The notes: generated by a model not told the origin, from the letters alone. A stretch of DNA of 58,924 nt from Chloroflexota bacterium (GCA_016223085.1 JACRPS010000011.1:304511-363434), one strand, 5' to 3'. Shown: positions 1-8,253, numbered from the stretch's first letter. Translations and numbers: made by a program.

Positions 1-1
1 T

Positions 2-1759
2 CCCGATACGCTGGCCCGTTTCGCAGATTACCTGCGCGAAACTTACGGCGAGAATCTCTCGGCGCGCTACCCCGCCGCCAGCCTGACCGACTTCCTGCGC
101 GAGCAAATCACGCAGCCGCAGCCGCCGCACGCCGTTCCCGTGATTGAGGACTACCGCCGTTTTTATCGCACCTATCTGCGCGATTATGCGGCACACCTGT
201 GGGACCGAGCCAAAGCGCATGGCATGGAAGTCCCGCCCGTTGCCAACATTCATGGCTTCACCAACAGCAGCGGCGGCAGAACCTTTCCCATTGGTCTGTC
301 GCAACTGGTCGAAGTCATGGAGATGGACGGCATGGTGAGCGCCACCGATGTTTACCCCCTGTTTATCGGCGAGGGCAATTTCCACCAGCTTGTTATGGTC
401 AACGAGATGACCAGTGCCTTGCAAAACCCGCAGCAGCCGCTGTTCTCCATCGAGTTTCAGTCCGGCGGCAACCAGGATTTTAGTGGCGTGCAGTCCTCGT
501 TCTACGATTTACACAGTCGCCTGTGTATTTCCTGTGGGATGCGCGCCATCAACCACTACCTGTTTTTTGCTGGCGAAAATGACCCGATCCTCAGTCCGGT
601 GAAACGCCACGACTGGGGGCCACCGGTGCGCAAGGACGGCACACTGCGGCGGCATTATCATCGCTACGCCAAACTATCCCGCGTGCTGACCGCCTACGGC
701 GTTGATCTGGTGCGTTCGCGCCCCAAAACGGTTGCCACGATTGGCTTTTTGCTGGATGACTTTATGACCGAAGTGAACAACACCTTTACCCGCCCCGCCA
801 CCGACATCCTGACTCATCAGCGCGAGGTGGTTCTGTTCGACTTTCTGGCGCGCGGCCTGGCGCTGACGCACCGCCCCTTCGACGCGCTCGAACTTACGCG
901 CGCCCCGCTGGATGTAACACAAACGCCCGTGCTGTTTGTAATGATGGACAAGCAGTGTGATGCCGCCACGCAGCAAAAGCTGGCCGAGTATGTCCGGCAG
1001 GGCGGCAGCCTGATTCTCGCTGGGCGCATGTGTGAGGAGACGTTCGACCACACCCCCTGCACGATTTTGCGGGACGCCATCGGTATCCAAGGCATCATCA
1101 GCCAACCGCCCTTTACGCCCGCCAGCATCCGGGCTTTCGCTTACCACGACGTTCCGGTATCGTTCCTCGAAACCTATTCCGGCGATTTGGACGAGGTGTT
1201 TGCTACTTCCGACGATGGGCAGCCGGTCGGTTTCATCAACCAGGTCGGCCAGGGCCGGGTACTGGTATTCGGCGCGGAGCTGCCGGCGGACACGCTCGAC
1301 GATCTGGACATTCTGCACCAGATGGCAAACCGGATGGGCTGTCCGCCCCTGTTCACGCTCAGTGGTTGGGCCGATGTACGACTGTCGGAGGGTGACAACG
1401 GCAGTTTCCTGTTTATCAATAATTATCAGGATGACCCGATTGAAACAATCGTCACCTCTGCCGGTGTTCCCTTGTTTGGCGGCCATGCGCTCTCGCTGCC
1501 GGCGCGGCGCGGTTTCATCCTGCCGCTGGAATGGCAGCCCAGACCGGGAATATTGATTCATTATGTCACGTCCGAAATCATCGAAGTGCATGAGGAGGGG
1601 GCGCGGCTGACAATCAAAACCGAGCCGGCGGAATTCTTCGCCGAAGTGAGCCTCACCGGCTATCGCTGCGACGACTCGCTTATCGTTCAGCAGGCTGACA
1701 GGCAGCGTCTGAAGTTATACGGGCGAAATGGTTTTATCGAACTGACAGGGATTAAATAA
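2..1759 (+). CDS. Beta-galactosidase-like glycoside hydrolase (GH35/GH42 type), 5' end missing
   Basis: The frame is open from the window edge to the TAA at 1757, so the start lies outside; an internal GTG at 140 is probably not the true start. The visible ~585 residues read like the back half of a clan GH-A beta-galactosidase: NIHGF and TDVYP barrel segments, then FSIEFQSGG, whose Glu fits the nucleophile of GH35/GH42 enzymes. A following domain (FLLDDFMTEV to GGSLILAG) resembles the glutamine-amidotransferase-like domain of GH42 enzymes, and a small beta domain closes the protein. Expected role is release of galactose or a related sugar from oligosaccharides, which fits the sugar importer downstream. 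GH35 versus GH42 is not settled from reading alone. Confidence 0.75.
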   Translation, partial: PDTLARFADYLRETYGENLSARYPAASLTDFLREQITQPQPPHAVPVIEDYRRFYRTYLRDYAAHLWDRAKAHGMEVPPVANIHGFTNSSGGRTFPIGLSQLVEVMEMDGMVSATDVYPLFIGEGNFHQLVMVNEMTSALQNPQQPLFSIEFQSGGNQDFSGVQSSFYDLHSRLCISCGMRAINHYLFFAGENDPILSPVKRHDWGPPVRKDGTLRRHYHRYAKLSRVLTAYGVDLVRSRPKTVATIGFLLDDFMTEVNNTFTRPATDILTHQREVVLFDFLARGLALTHRPFDALELTRAPLDVTQTPVLFVMMDKQCDAATQQKLAEYVRQGGSLILAGRMCEETFDHTPCTILRDAIGIQGIISQPPFTPASIRAFAYHDVPVSFLETYSGDLDEVFATSDDGQPVGFINQVGQGRVLVFGAELPADTLDDLDILHQMANRMGCPPLFTLSGWADVRLSEGDNGSFLFINNYQDDPIETIVTSAGVPLFGGHALSLPARRGFILPLEWQPRPGILIHYVTSEIIEVHEEGARLTIKTEPAEFFAEVSLTGYRCDDSLIVQQADRQRLKLYGRNGFIELTGIK

Positions 1760-1760
1760 A

Positions 1761-1784
1761 AAACCCGGCTGGGATACCGGGTTT
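1761..1784 (-). terminator. Rho-independent terminator of tRNA-Leu, possibly bidirectional
   Basis: An 8-bp stem (AAACCCGG/CCGGGTTT, arms 1761-1768 and 1777-1784) with an 8-nt loop lies between the glycosidase stop and the tRNA 3' end. Read on the minus strand it is followed by a T-rich run (complement of 1752-1761), so it fits termination of the tRNA transcript. The stem could also stop the plus-strand glycosidase transcript. Confidence 0.7.
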
Positions 1785-1785
1785 G

Positions 1786-1869
1786 TGCCGAAGGTGGGAG
1801 TCGAACCCACACCCTCTTGGGAGGACTACGCCCTGAACGTAGCGCGTCTGCCAATTCCGCCACTTCGGC
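1786..1869 (-). tRNA. tRNA-Leu (anticodon CAG)
   Basis: The reverse complement folds into a class II cloverleaf of 84 nt. The acceptor stem is GCCGAAG/CTTCGGC, the anticodon stem CTACG/CGTAG encloses the loop TTCAGGG with anticodon CAG, there is a long variable arm, and the T arm is GTGGG-TTCGACT-CCCAC. The discriminator base is A and the CCA end is not encoded. A T-rich hairpin terminator follows directly. Confidence 0.95.
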
Positions 1870-1927
1870 TTGGAGTGTCGTTATTGTAGCAAAGCGCAGC
1901 CGATTGTCAATGGCCGATTCCGGGAAA

Positions 1928-1955
1928 TTCCAACCTTCCTCTGATATGTTATAAT
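1928..1955 (+). promoter_or_regulatory. Candidate sigma-70 promoter
   Basis: TATAAT at 1950-1955 is a perfect -10 match; 16 nt upstream is TTCCAA (1928-1933), a weak -35. It lies about 80 nt before the start of the SH3/serine-hydrolase gene, with a palindromic repeat in between, so the repeat would be in the leader. Confidence 0.4.
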
Positions 1956-1972
1956 GCCCGGCGGCTCAAAGC

Positions 1973-2001
1973 GTAGGGGAGGGTCTAAGACCCTCCCCTA
2001 C
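1973..2001. repeat. Palindromic intergenic repeat, copy 1
   Basis: GTAGGGGAGGGTC and its exact reverse complement are separated by TAA (13-bp stem, 3-nt loop, 29 nt). It has the same length and layout as the copy at 7473. It lies in the leader of the gene starting at 2036. Confidence 0.85.
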
Positions 2002-2035
2002 TGTCGTCAGGAATGGAGGCGCAGCAGCATCCGGT

Positions 2036-3712
2036 ATGCAACGTCTGAAGGCTTACGGGTTATTGATTTTGCTGGCGGCGATTCTGCTGCCGGTACGGGC
2101 GCAGCAGCCAACCGGCGTCACGGCGGAAGCGATTGGGCAGGCCAACCTGCGCGCCGTACCGGACGTTAACGCGGCGCTGGTCGGTCAGATTCAGGCCGGC
2201 ACCCGCTACCCGGTCGTCGGTCGCAGCGAGTTTTTCCCCTGGCTGCTCCTGGGTGACCCCGCCACCAGTCAGCCCATCGGCTGGGTGTTTGACCAGCTTG
2301 TCACGGTATTCGGCAACGTTGGCGCGGTCCCCTTCTCCACGCTGGAAGTTGGCGCGTCTGCCGTTCCAACGCAGGCCGCCAATACCACTCCAACGGCTAC
2401 GTTCGAAGTGTTTGGCGTGGCGCTGCCAACGGCGACACCGTCGGCAGCCAGCGGCGTCACCGGGCGCGTTACCGGTGAAATCAACGTGCGCTACGGGCCG
2501 GGCGTGGATTTTCCGCGCGTGGGGGTGGCGCGCGAAGGTGAAACGTTTGAAATCACCGGCTGGCATACTCAACTCCCGTGGCTGCAAATCCGCTATCCCA
2601 CCGCCCCCAACGGGTTTGGCTGGGTGGCGAAAGACCTGCTGGAAATTCAGGGGGACGTGTTCAGCCTGCCGTCCATCAGCCAGACACGCTTCGATCTGCC
2701 GACGCTGACACCAACGCTGCCGGTGGTGCAGGCCAGCACGATCTTCAGCAGCACGCCCGTGGCGGTCAGCCCGGAATTCCGTGCGCTGGGCGATCAACTG
2801 TGGGCGATGATGCTGGAAGCTGGCTTCGAGCCGGAAACCAGCCGTCTGGGGGCGCTGTTCCTGCTTGACCTGCAAACCGGCGAGGCGATCACCTTCGGCA
2901 ACCATATCGCGTTCAGCGGCATGAGTCTGAACAAAATCGCTATCCTGACGGAACTCTACGCCATGATGGACACGCCGCCGGATAACACCGAGGCCAATAT
3001 CATCGCCAGCGCCATGATTTGCAGCGAGAACACCTCGACCAACCAGATGCTGCAACTGATCGGCGGTGATGAATATCAGGGGGCGCGTGAGGTAACGGCA
3101 TTTTTGCAGAAGATGGGTTTTACCAATACCTTTCTGGTCGCGCCCTACCTGATAGACCCGAACAACATCCCAACACCGCCCTTCCCCATCGTCGCGCCGA
3201 CCACCACCGCCGATAAAAGTGTGACCCAGCCCGACCCCTGGAATCAGGCGACGGTGGATGAACTGGGCTGGCTGCTCGGCAGCGTCTACCAGTGCGCCTA
3301 CAATGAAAGCGGCCCGCTGCTGGCGATCTTCCCGGACGCCTTCACGCCGACTGAATGTCGCCAGATGCTTCATGCCATGAGTAACAATAAAATCGGCGCG
3401 CTGATCGAAGCGGGCGTGCCGGAAGGCACGCGCGTGGCGCATAAACACGGCTGGATTGACGACACGCACGGCGACGCGGGCATTGTTTTTACGCCGGGCG
3501 GTAACTTCGCGCTGGTCGTCATCCTGCACAACCCGACCTGGCTGGACTTCTCCGAGTCGTTCCCGCTGATCGCCGAAATCACCCGCGCGGTTTACAACTA
3601 CTACAACCCGACCGCGCCGCTGGCGGAAATCCGGCAGAACGACGTGCCGGAATGTAACCTGCTTGGCAATCCGCTGGTGGACGATCTGATGTCAGCGACA
3701 TTTGATGGATGA
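2036..3712 (+). CDS. Secreted SH3-domain protein with serine beta-lactamase-like hydrolase domain
   Basis: A signal peptide (residues 1-22) leads to two SH3b-like domains (about 30-110 and 140-215), a Thr/Pro linker and a DD-peptidase/class-A beta-lactamase-fold domain (about 245-550). The catalytic motifs are visible: S297-x-x-K300, S330-E-N332 in the SDN position, and K470-H-G472 where KTG is usual. The SH3 domains suggest binding to the cell surface, so a role in wall or exopolymer turnover is more likely than drug resistance. The start at 2036 gives a clean signal peptide; a GGAGG lies about 16 nt upstream, further than ideal. The KHG variant is a real departure from the family norm. Substrate unknown. 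Confidence 0.8.
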   Translation: MQRLKAYGLLILLAAILLPVRAQQPTGVTAEAIGQANLRAVPDVNAALVGQIQAGTRYPVVGRSEFFPWLLLGDPATSQPIGWVFDQLVTVFGNVGAVPFSTLEVGASAVPTQAANTTPTATFEVFGVALPTATPSAASGVTGRVTGEINVRYGPGVDFPRVGVAREGETFEITGWHTQLPWLQIRYPTAPNGFGWVAKDLLEIQGDVFSLPSISQTRFDLPTLTPTLPVVQASTIFSSTPVAVSPEFRALGDQLWAMMLEAGFEPETSRLGALFLLDLQTGEAITFGNHIAFSGMSLNKIAILTELYAMMDTPPDNTEANIIASAMICSENTSTNQMLQLIGGDEYQGAREVTAFLQKMGFTNTFLVAPYLIDPNNIPTPPFPIVAPTTTADKSVTQPDPWNQATVDELGWLLGSVYQCAYNESGPLLAIFPDAFTPTECRQMLHAMSNNKIGALIEAGVPEGTRVAHKHGWIDDTHGDAGIVFTPGGNFALVVILHNPTWLDFSESFPLIAEITRAVYNYYNPTAPLAEIRQNDVPECNLLGNPLVDDLMSATFDG

Positions 3713-3749
3713 AGTTGCCAGTGAAGAATAACAAAATAGCCTGTATATA

Positions 3750-3781
3750 CAAACGGGCAGATCGCTTAGCCTGCCCGTTTG
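3750..3781. terminator. Bidirectional terminator between convergent genes
   Basis: An 11-bp perfect stem (CAAACGGGCAG/CTGCCCGTTTG, arms 3750-3760 and 3771-3781) sits between the ends of the serine-hydrolase gene and the permease gene. Flanking bases are AT-rich on both sides, without a long T run. Confidence 0.65.
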
Positions 3782-3790
3782 TATTGCTTT

Positions 3791-3822
3791 ACTGAAAACT
3801 GGAAACTGACAACTGATAACTG
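3791..3822. repeat. ACTGAAAACT/AACTGATAACTG short direct repeat
   Basis: A run of near-repeats of the unit ACTG(A)nAACT lies directly downstream of the permease gene. Related CAGTT-type runs appear at 26625 and 33967. It is non-coding and of unknown role. Confidence 0.5.
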
Positions 3823-3825
3823 TTC

Positions 3826-4815
3826 TTAACTCTTCACGCTGCCCAGCGTCAGCCCGGAAATCAGGTATTTCGACTGCCACATAAACAGCAGCAGCACGGG
3901 CACCGTCACCAGCACCGACCCGGCAGCATACTTGCCCCAGTCGGTCTGGAACGTGCCGATCAGCTCGTTTAAGCCCAGCGGCCAGGTGGAAACGGTCTGT
4001 GCCTGCAAGATCACTTTGGCGACGATAAATTCTGACCACGACGCCAGGAAGTTAAACAGGAACACGATGGACAGCGCTGGCGTGGACAGCGGCAGGATGA
4101 TACGCCAGAAGGCTTCCATGCGGTTGCAGCCGTCCACCATCGCCGCTTCTTCCAGGTCCGGCGGGATAGTGTCGTAGTAGCCTTTCAAAATCCAGATGCT
4201 GAACGGTACGGCGGTCGAGATATACGCCAGAATCAGACCGATGACCTGGTTTGTCAGCCCCAACTGCGCCACGATCACAAAGATGGGAATGACCAGCATC
4301 CCGGCGGGAATCATCTGCGTTGTCAGCAGGAAGATCAGCGCCGGACGCCGCCCAAGGAAGCGCCACCGGCTGAAGGCATAGGCACCGGTTGCCGCGACCG
4401 CCACGCCGATCACCGACACGGTGACGGTGATGGACAGGCTGTTCCAGATCCACTGGAGGAACGGCTCTTCGTTAAACAGGTTAACGTAACTCTGGAAAGT
4501 CGCCCCCGGTGGAATGATCTCCAGCGAGCGGGACAGCAGGCCGGTGCTGGGCCGTAGCGAAATGCTGATGATTCGAAGCACCGGGTAGACCGAGATGACC
4601 GAGTACGACAGCAGAATGCCGTGAAACGGCTTCCAGACAAACAGCCCGGCCAGCGCGCCCAGCGCCAGATAACTCCAGTTCATTCCATTCAGAAGCGCAA
4701 GAATCAGACCGAGTACCACCAACCCGATAGCGATGATCTGGCGAATCTGAGTCCAGTTCAGGCCAGCCGGTGGGCGGCTGACGGCAGTGGTTGGAGTTTG
4801 CGTCAGGGTGCTCAT
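3826..4815 (-). CDS. Carbohydrate ABC transporter permease, MalG type
   Basis: This 329-residue polytopic protein carries the MalG-family EAA loop (EEAAMVDGCNRMEAFWRIILP, about residues 215-235), which docks on the ATPase. Two extra hydrophobic segments (about residues 29-64) precede the canonical six-helix core. The start codon overlaps the stop of the upstream permease by ATGA (4812-4815), a sign of translational coupling. With its partner permease and the binding protein it forms an importer for an oligosaccharide. No ATP-binding subunit is nearby, so a shared MsmK/MalK-like ATPase elsewhere is expected. Substrate is unassigned; maltose-type sugars or plant glycan fragments are both possible. 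Confidence 0.9.
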   Translation of the reverse strand: MSTLTQTPTTAVSRPPAGLNWTQIRQIIAIGLVVLGLILALLNGMNWSYLALGALAGLFVWKPFHGILLSYSVISVYPVLRIISISLRPSTGLLSRSLEIIPPGATFQSYVNLFNEEPFLQWIWNSLSITVTVSVIGVAVAATGAYAFSRWRFLGRRPALIFLLTTQMIPAGMLVIPIFVIVAQLGLTNQVIGLILAYISTAVPFSIWILKGYYDTIPPDLEEAAMVDGCNRMEAFWRIILPLSTPALSIVFLFNFLASWSEFIVAKVILQAQTVSTWPLGLNELIGTFQTDWGKYAAGSVLVTVPVLLLFMWQSKYLISGLTLGSVKS

Positions 4816-5927
4816 CGGTCGTAAATCTCCTTCAAACCGCCGCTGGTCGTAATCCAGGCAATGGCGAAGATGAACAGGATGACGAAAATCACGATGGAGA
4901 AGGCCGCCGCGAAACCGAGTTCCTGCGTCGCTGCCGTGCCAAAGGCTGCGTTGTACAGCGCCGACACCAGAATGTTGGTTTTCTCCTCCGGCCCACCCCC
5001 GGTCATGATGACGATCAGATCGAGTTTGTTAAACGTCCAGATCACGTCGAGCGTCACCGCCGGGATGAGAATCGGCTTCAGCAGCGGCATGGTGATAAAG
5101 CGGAAGCGATCCCACGCGCCCGCGCCGTCCATCTGCGCCGCCTCATAATACTCAGCGGAAATGCTTTGCAGGCCGCCCAGGAGCATCACCATGTAGAACG
5201 GGATGCCCAGCCAGATGTTGACAAACGTCACCGCGACAAAGGCCGCCACCGGGTCGCGCAGCCAGCTAACCGGCTGCAAACCGATGCTCTCCAGCAGCGT
5301 GTTCACAAAGCCGTATTCGGCGTGGAATTCCTGCTTCCAGGTCAGCGCGGTAATCACGCCGGGCAGCGCCCAGGGGATGACGATCAGCGCCCGGTAAATC
5401 CCTTTGAAGCGAATGCGCTGGTTCATAATCAGCGCCAGCGCCAGACCGCCGGAAAAATGGAAGATGACGTTCACCACCGTCCAGATGATCGTCCGTCCCA
5501 GCAGCACCGGGAACGTAGACTCTTCCGTCCGCAGCAGCCGTCCCCAGCCGACGATTTCGCCGTTCCGCACCCGGAAAAACACGTCGCTGAAATTATTGAT
5601 GGCGTAGTCCAGGCCGTACAGGTGATCGAGTTTGCAGTTGCCCCGCGCAATCGGACTGTAACAGCTAAAAGTATCCCGTTTTAAATCCGAAAAAGCCAGC
5701 AGTACGTTAAAAAAGAGCGGGTAAATCATAAAGGCCAGGATGGCAATCGCCGCCGGCGCCAGCAGCGTATACGCCAGCGCGTTCCGAACCTTCAGCACTT
5801 TTGCCAGCAGGTTATACAGCGCAAATTCCAGCGCCACCACGCCAACGATGACGCCAATAATCAGCGGGATGATTTGACGCAGCGTGTTCAGAACGAGGTC
5901 ACCCGTTAAACCACTTAGTCCTTCCAT
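4812..5927 (-). CDS. Carbohydrate ABC transporter permease, MalF type
   Basis: The 371-residue protein has an early pair of membrane segments, a periplasmic loop with two cysteines (SCY...GNC), and a C-terminal binding-protein-dependent permease domain with the EAA loop (EYYEAAQMDGAGAWDRF). The open frame extends up to 6068, but that region overlaps the end of the binding-protein gene. The ATG at 5927 has AGGAG eight bases upstream and is taken as the start. It pairs with the MalG-type protein, whose start overlaps this stop by four bases. The role is the second membrane half of the sugar importer. Confidence 0.9.
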   Translation of the reverse strand: MEGLSGLTGDLVLNTLRQIIPLIIGVIVGVVALEFALYNLLAKVLKVRNALAYTLLAPAAIAILAFMIYPLFFNVLLAFSDLKRDTFSCYSPIARGNCKLDHLYGLDYAINNFSDVFFRVRNGEIVGWGRLLRTEESTFPVLLGRTIIWTVVNVIFHFSGGLALALIMNQRIRFKGIYRALIVIPWALPGVITALTWKQEFHAEYGFVNTLLESIGLQPVSWLRDPVAAFVAVTFVNIWLGIPFYMVMLLGGLQSISAEYYEAAQMDGAGAWDRFRFITMPLLKPILIPAVTLDVIWTFNKLDLIVIMTGGGPEEKTNILVSALYNAAFGTAATQELGFAAAFSIVIFVILFIFAIAWITTSGGLKEIYDR

Positions 5928-5953
5928 ACCAATCGCTCCTGTAAATAAACGCG

Positions 5954-5978
5954 GGGTGGGGCTGTTGCTGCCCCACCC
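5954..5978 (-). promoter_or_regulatory. Intercistronic hairpin between binding-protein and permease genes
   Basis: A 9-bp GC-rich stem (GGGTGGGGC/GCCCCACCC) with a 7-nt loop lies in the 91-nt gap between the binding-protein stop and the permease start. No T run follows. Such hairpins commonly shield the upstream message or partly attenuate transcription, which lets the binding protein be made in excess over the permeases. Confidence 0.6.
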
Positions 5979-6018
5979 AACGTTTACGGTACGATCAAAT
6001 TCACTGGCGACTTCGGCG

Positions 6019-7257
6019 TTAGCCTTCGATGCACTCCTCAGCCGAAATCTGCGCCTCCGCTGCCGCATCCGCCGGGGTAACGCTGTTGCTCATCACACCT
6101 TCAAGCTGCGGACGGACCGAGTCCCACATGCAGCGCAGGGTCGGGTCAGCCGGCATACCCACGCCGGTCGTCAGGGCTTCCGCCGAGGCGGCCAGAATCG
6201 GGTTGGTTTCCGGGTCAACCGTCACTTCGGCAATCGCCGGCAGGCGGCTGGTGCCCAGCGCGTAGGCTTCCACCGCGCCGGGGTCGGTTGTCAGCCAGGT
6301 GACAAACGACTTGACGGCTTCCAGCTTGTCACCTTCCACCCCCACCGGGACGCTGATGAACTTACCGGCAGTGAAGGGCTTCGGACGCTCACCGTTGGGC
6401 AGCGCCGGCCAGGGGGCCAGACCCAGATTTTCTTCGCCAAGCGCGGGCGACTTCTCGGTGTCAAGGTACTCGGCAATCGCCCAATCGCCGTTGAGAATCA
6501 TAGCCACGCTGCCTTCTTTAAACAGGCCATCGGCGCAGGCATAATCGCATTCTTCGGGAACGATGCCTTCCTTGAACTTCAGGTCCTGCACGAACTGGTA
6601 GGCGTCAATCCACGCCTGCGAGTCCAGCACCATGTTGCCGTCGGCGTCGTATGTGCCACCGCCGAAGCCATGCACGAAGGGCAGGAACCAGAATGGCTCG
6701 TTGAGGTTATAGGCAAAGCCCTGCACGTCCGGGTTAGCTTCTTCCACCGCCTTGGCGGTTTCGATCAGTTCTTCCCACGTTTCCGGCGCTGTTTCCACCA
6801 GGCTCTTGTTGTACATCAGCATCAGGTGGTTGCCGGCGTTGGTCGGAACGCCATAGGTTTCGCCGCCGACCTGCGCCGCCGCCAGGTTGAAGGGGTACTT
6901 TTCCAGATCAAACATCTCGTCCAGCGGCTGGAGCAGCCCGGCATCCACAAACACGCCGATGGCGTCGTTCGGGCCGAGCACCATATCCGGCAGGCCAGAG
7001 CCGGCCAGACCGGCGGTCAGCAGGTCATTCCGCAGGACTTCGGTTTCCTTCTGGACGATTTCCAGCGTTGAGCCGGGGGCAAACTGGTCCGCCCATACCT
7101 GGAACTGCTCGGCCAGGAACACGTTATTGCTATCGCCATCCTGGCTCCAGATCACCAGATCAACCGCCGGTAGCTGATCCTGCGCCAGGGCAAAGCCAAA
7201 ACTGCCCAGCGCCAGCAGAACCACCAGCAACCCAAATAACATCTTGCTGTGCTTCAT
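6019..7257 (-). CDS. Sugar ABC transporter substrate-binding protein (SBP family 1)
   Basis: The 412-residue protein starts with a signal peptide (MKHSKMLFGLL...ALA, residues 1-25) with no lipobox Cys, so it is probably released or held otherwise at the surface. The body matches the MalE/family 1 fold: LVIWSQDG opening strand, GLPDMVLGPND, YGVPTNAGNHLMLMYNKSLV, and WEELIETAKAV. The ATG at 7257 has AGGAGG about 9-10 nt upstream. It is first in an operon with two permeases and probably sets substrate choice. A neighbouring beta-galactosidase-like gene and a six-hairpin glycosidase suggest a plant or microbial oligosaccharide, but the ligand cannot be read from sequence. Confidence 0.9.
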   Translation of the reverse strand: MKHSKMLFGLLVVLLALGSFGFALAQDQLPAVDLVIWSQDGDSNNVFLAEQFQVWADQFAPGSTLEIVQKETEVLRNDLLTAGLAGSGLPDMVLGPNDAIGVFVDAGLLQPLDEMFDLEKYPFNLAAAQVGGETYGVPTNAGNHLMLMYNKSLVETAPETWEELIETAKAVEEANPDVQGFAYNLNEPFWFLPFVHGFGGGTYDADGNMVLDSQAWIDAYQFVQDLKFKEGIVPEECDYACADGLFKEGSVAMILNGDWAIAEYLDTEKSPALGEENLGLAPWPALPNGERPKPFTAGKFISVPVGVEGDKLEAVKSFVTWLTTDPGAVEAYALGTSRLPAIAEVTVDPETNPILAASAEALTTGVGMPADPTLRCMWDSVRPQLEGVMSNSVTPADAAAEAQISAEECIEG

Positions 7258-7472
7258 GGAACTCTATCCTCCTAAGACTGCCTAAATTCTTTCTCGCGGT
7301 ACGGCGCCGGTTCGACATCCCGCCAGAGCGCGTCTGTCCCCCGCACCAGAACCGGGACAGTGGGGCTTGCCCCGGTTGCAAATCTTGATAGTAATGATAG
7401 CGCGGGACGCAATCACGCGCTACTAAACCGTGTTAGTTCATTTGGAGATTTTGCACGAGAGTTTAGAGAATA

Positions 7473-7501
7473 GTAGGGGCGGGTCTGAGACCCGCCCCTA
7501 C
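7473..7501. repeat. Palindromic intergenic repeat, copy 2
   Basis: GTAGGGGCGGGTC and its reverse complement flank TGA: 13-bp perfect stem, 29 nt in all. It differs from copy 1 by a compensated A/T to C/G change in both arms, so the pairing rather than the sequence is kept. Confidence 0.9.
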
Positions 7502-7608
7502 ATAACCGTTGGTGCTGGTTTTTGCTATCGCTCACCGATCATGATCTTGCTTGACCCCCTCCCGGCCTCCCCGCCGCAGGAGAGGTGCTCGCCCAATGCG
7601 CGATTGCC

Positions 7609-7630
7609 CCCTCCCCGTTGACGGGGAGGG
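7609..7630. repeat. CCCTCCCCG/CGGGGAGGG hairpin
   Basis: A 9-bp perfect stem with a TTGA loop lies downstream of the receiver gene. On the minus strand it could act as a terminator, though it is followed by no T run. It looks like a further class of short palindromic repeat. Confidence 0.5.
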
Positions 7631-7709
7631 ATGGGGAAGAGGTTAAAAAAGGCAAAAAGGGAACTGATACCACGAGTTACATAGTCCAGCAGGATTGATT
7701 CGCTCCTAA

Positions 7710-8096
7710 TCAGGCACAGGGTGTCCTGCCATACAGGTCGCGCACCTGCTGGACCGCCGCCACCAACTGCTCTGCCGGGTCGCCCTTGTAGACGAAGGCA
7801 TCGGCACCGGCGTCCAGCGCCACCTGCCGCGATTCAGCCCGCAGACTGAGGACGATAATCCGCAGCCGGGGATACAGGGAACGCAGATAGGCGATACTCC
7901 GCAGGCCGGGCAGCTTCCAGTCCAGCAGCAGCACGTCCGGCTGGTGCGCTTCGATTGCCGCCAGCAGACTGCCGCCGTCGGCCACTTCCCCCACAACTGT
8001 TACCCCTAGCCCCGGCGCAAGCTCAAGCAGCGTCCGCAGGGCATAACGCACGTCGGCCTGATCGTCCGCTACCAGGACGCGCAGTTGATCGGTCAT
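7710..8096 (-). CDS. Stand-alone response regulator receiver protein
   Basis: The 128-residue protein is one CheY-like receiver domain with no output domain. Acidic pocket D11/D12, phospho-acceptor D59 in LLLDWKLPG, the Ser switch in VLSLRAE, and the conserved Lys in VYKG are all present. The frame stays open to 8138, but the ATG at 8096 gives the usual receiver N-terminus (MTDQLRVLVADD); no start in the region has a clear Shine-Dalgarno. No histidine kinase is adjacent, so its partner is unknown. The VYKG ending and the LRAESRQVALDAGADAFV stretch are typical of NarL-type receivers that have lost the DNA-binding half. Confidence 0.85.
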   Translation of the reverse strand: MTDQLRVLVADDQADVRYALRTLLELAPGLGVTVVGEVADGGSLLAAIEAHQPDVLLLDWKLPGLRSIAYLRSLYPRLRIIVLSLRAESRQVALDAGADAFVYKGDPAEQLVAAVQQVRDLYGRTPCA

Positions 8097-8185
8097 GAGG
8101 GGAAGCCGGCCTTTCCGCATAGGTTCATGACCAACCATAGATCAGAATCGCCTCACCGTTATCCGCCAGATGAGGAGACTCGGAA

Positions 8186-8201
8186 CTGGTCAAGTGACCA
8201 G
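8186..8201. promoter_or_regulatory. Candidate operator: CTGGTCA/TGACCAG palindrome
   Basis: A 16-nt dyad (CTGGTCA-AG-TGACCAG) lies in the 157-nt gap upstream of the receiver gene. The TGGT...ACCA core resembles GntR-family operators. The two-base centre is too short for an RNA loop, so protein binding is the more likely role. No regulator gene is adjacent. Confidence 0.35.
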
Positions 8202-8253
8202 GATTTGAGTGGGAGAAGCAGTTACGGGGGACTTGCCGGGGGAGATCGGCAGA

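Larger units (their letters stand above)
7258..7709. other. 452-nt intergenic region with repeats and hairpins
   Basis: No coding potential is convincing. From left: the ribosome site and leader of the binding-protein operon, an imperfect hairpin (AACCGGGAC...CCCCGGTT, about 7351-7378), the palindromic repeat at 7473-7501, and a CCCTCCCCG/CGGGGAGGG hairpin at 7609-7630. The promoter of the sugar operon must lie here, but I see no clear -35/-10 pair or LacI-type operator. Confidence 0.6.

Noticed and set aside
2060-3529. Long open frame on the minus strand across the SH3/serine-hydrolase gene
   Set aside because: It is antisense to a gene with a signal peptide and catalytic motifs; the translation is Arg/His/Gln-rich with no domain, as expected in high-GC shadows. 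The same holds for frames at 10010-11152 (-), 19307-20626 (-), 36064-37461 (+) and 50874-52070 (-).
2036-3712. Antibiotic-resistance beta-lactamase
   Set aside because: SH3 domains, the KHG motif and distant sequence fit a surface hydrolase; nothing supports drug hydrolysis.
5928-6068. Longer N-terminus for the MalF-type permease
   Set aside because: The extra 47 codons run into the binding-protein gene, are Arg-rich and cross the intercistronic hairpin. ATG 5927 has AGGAG at the right distance.
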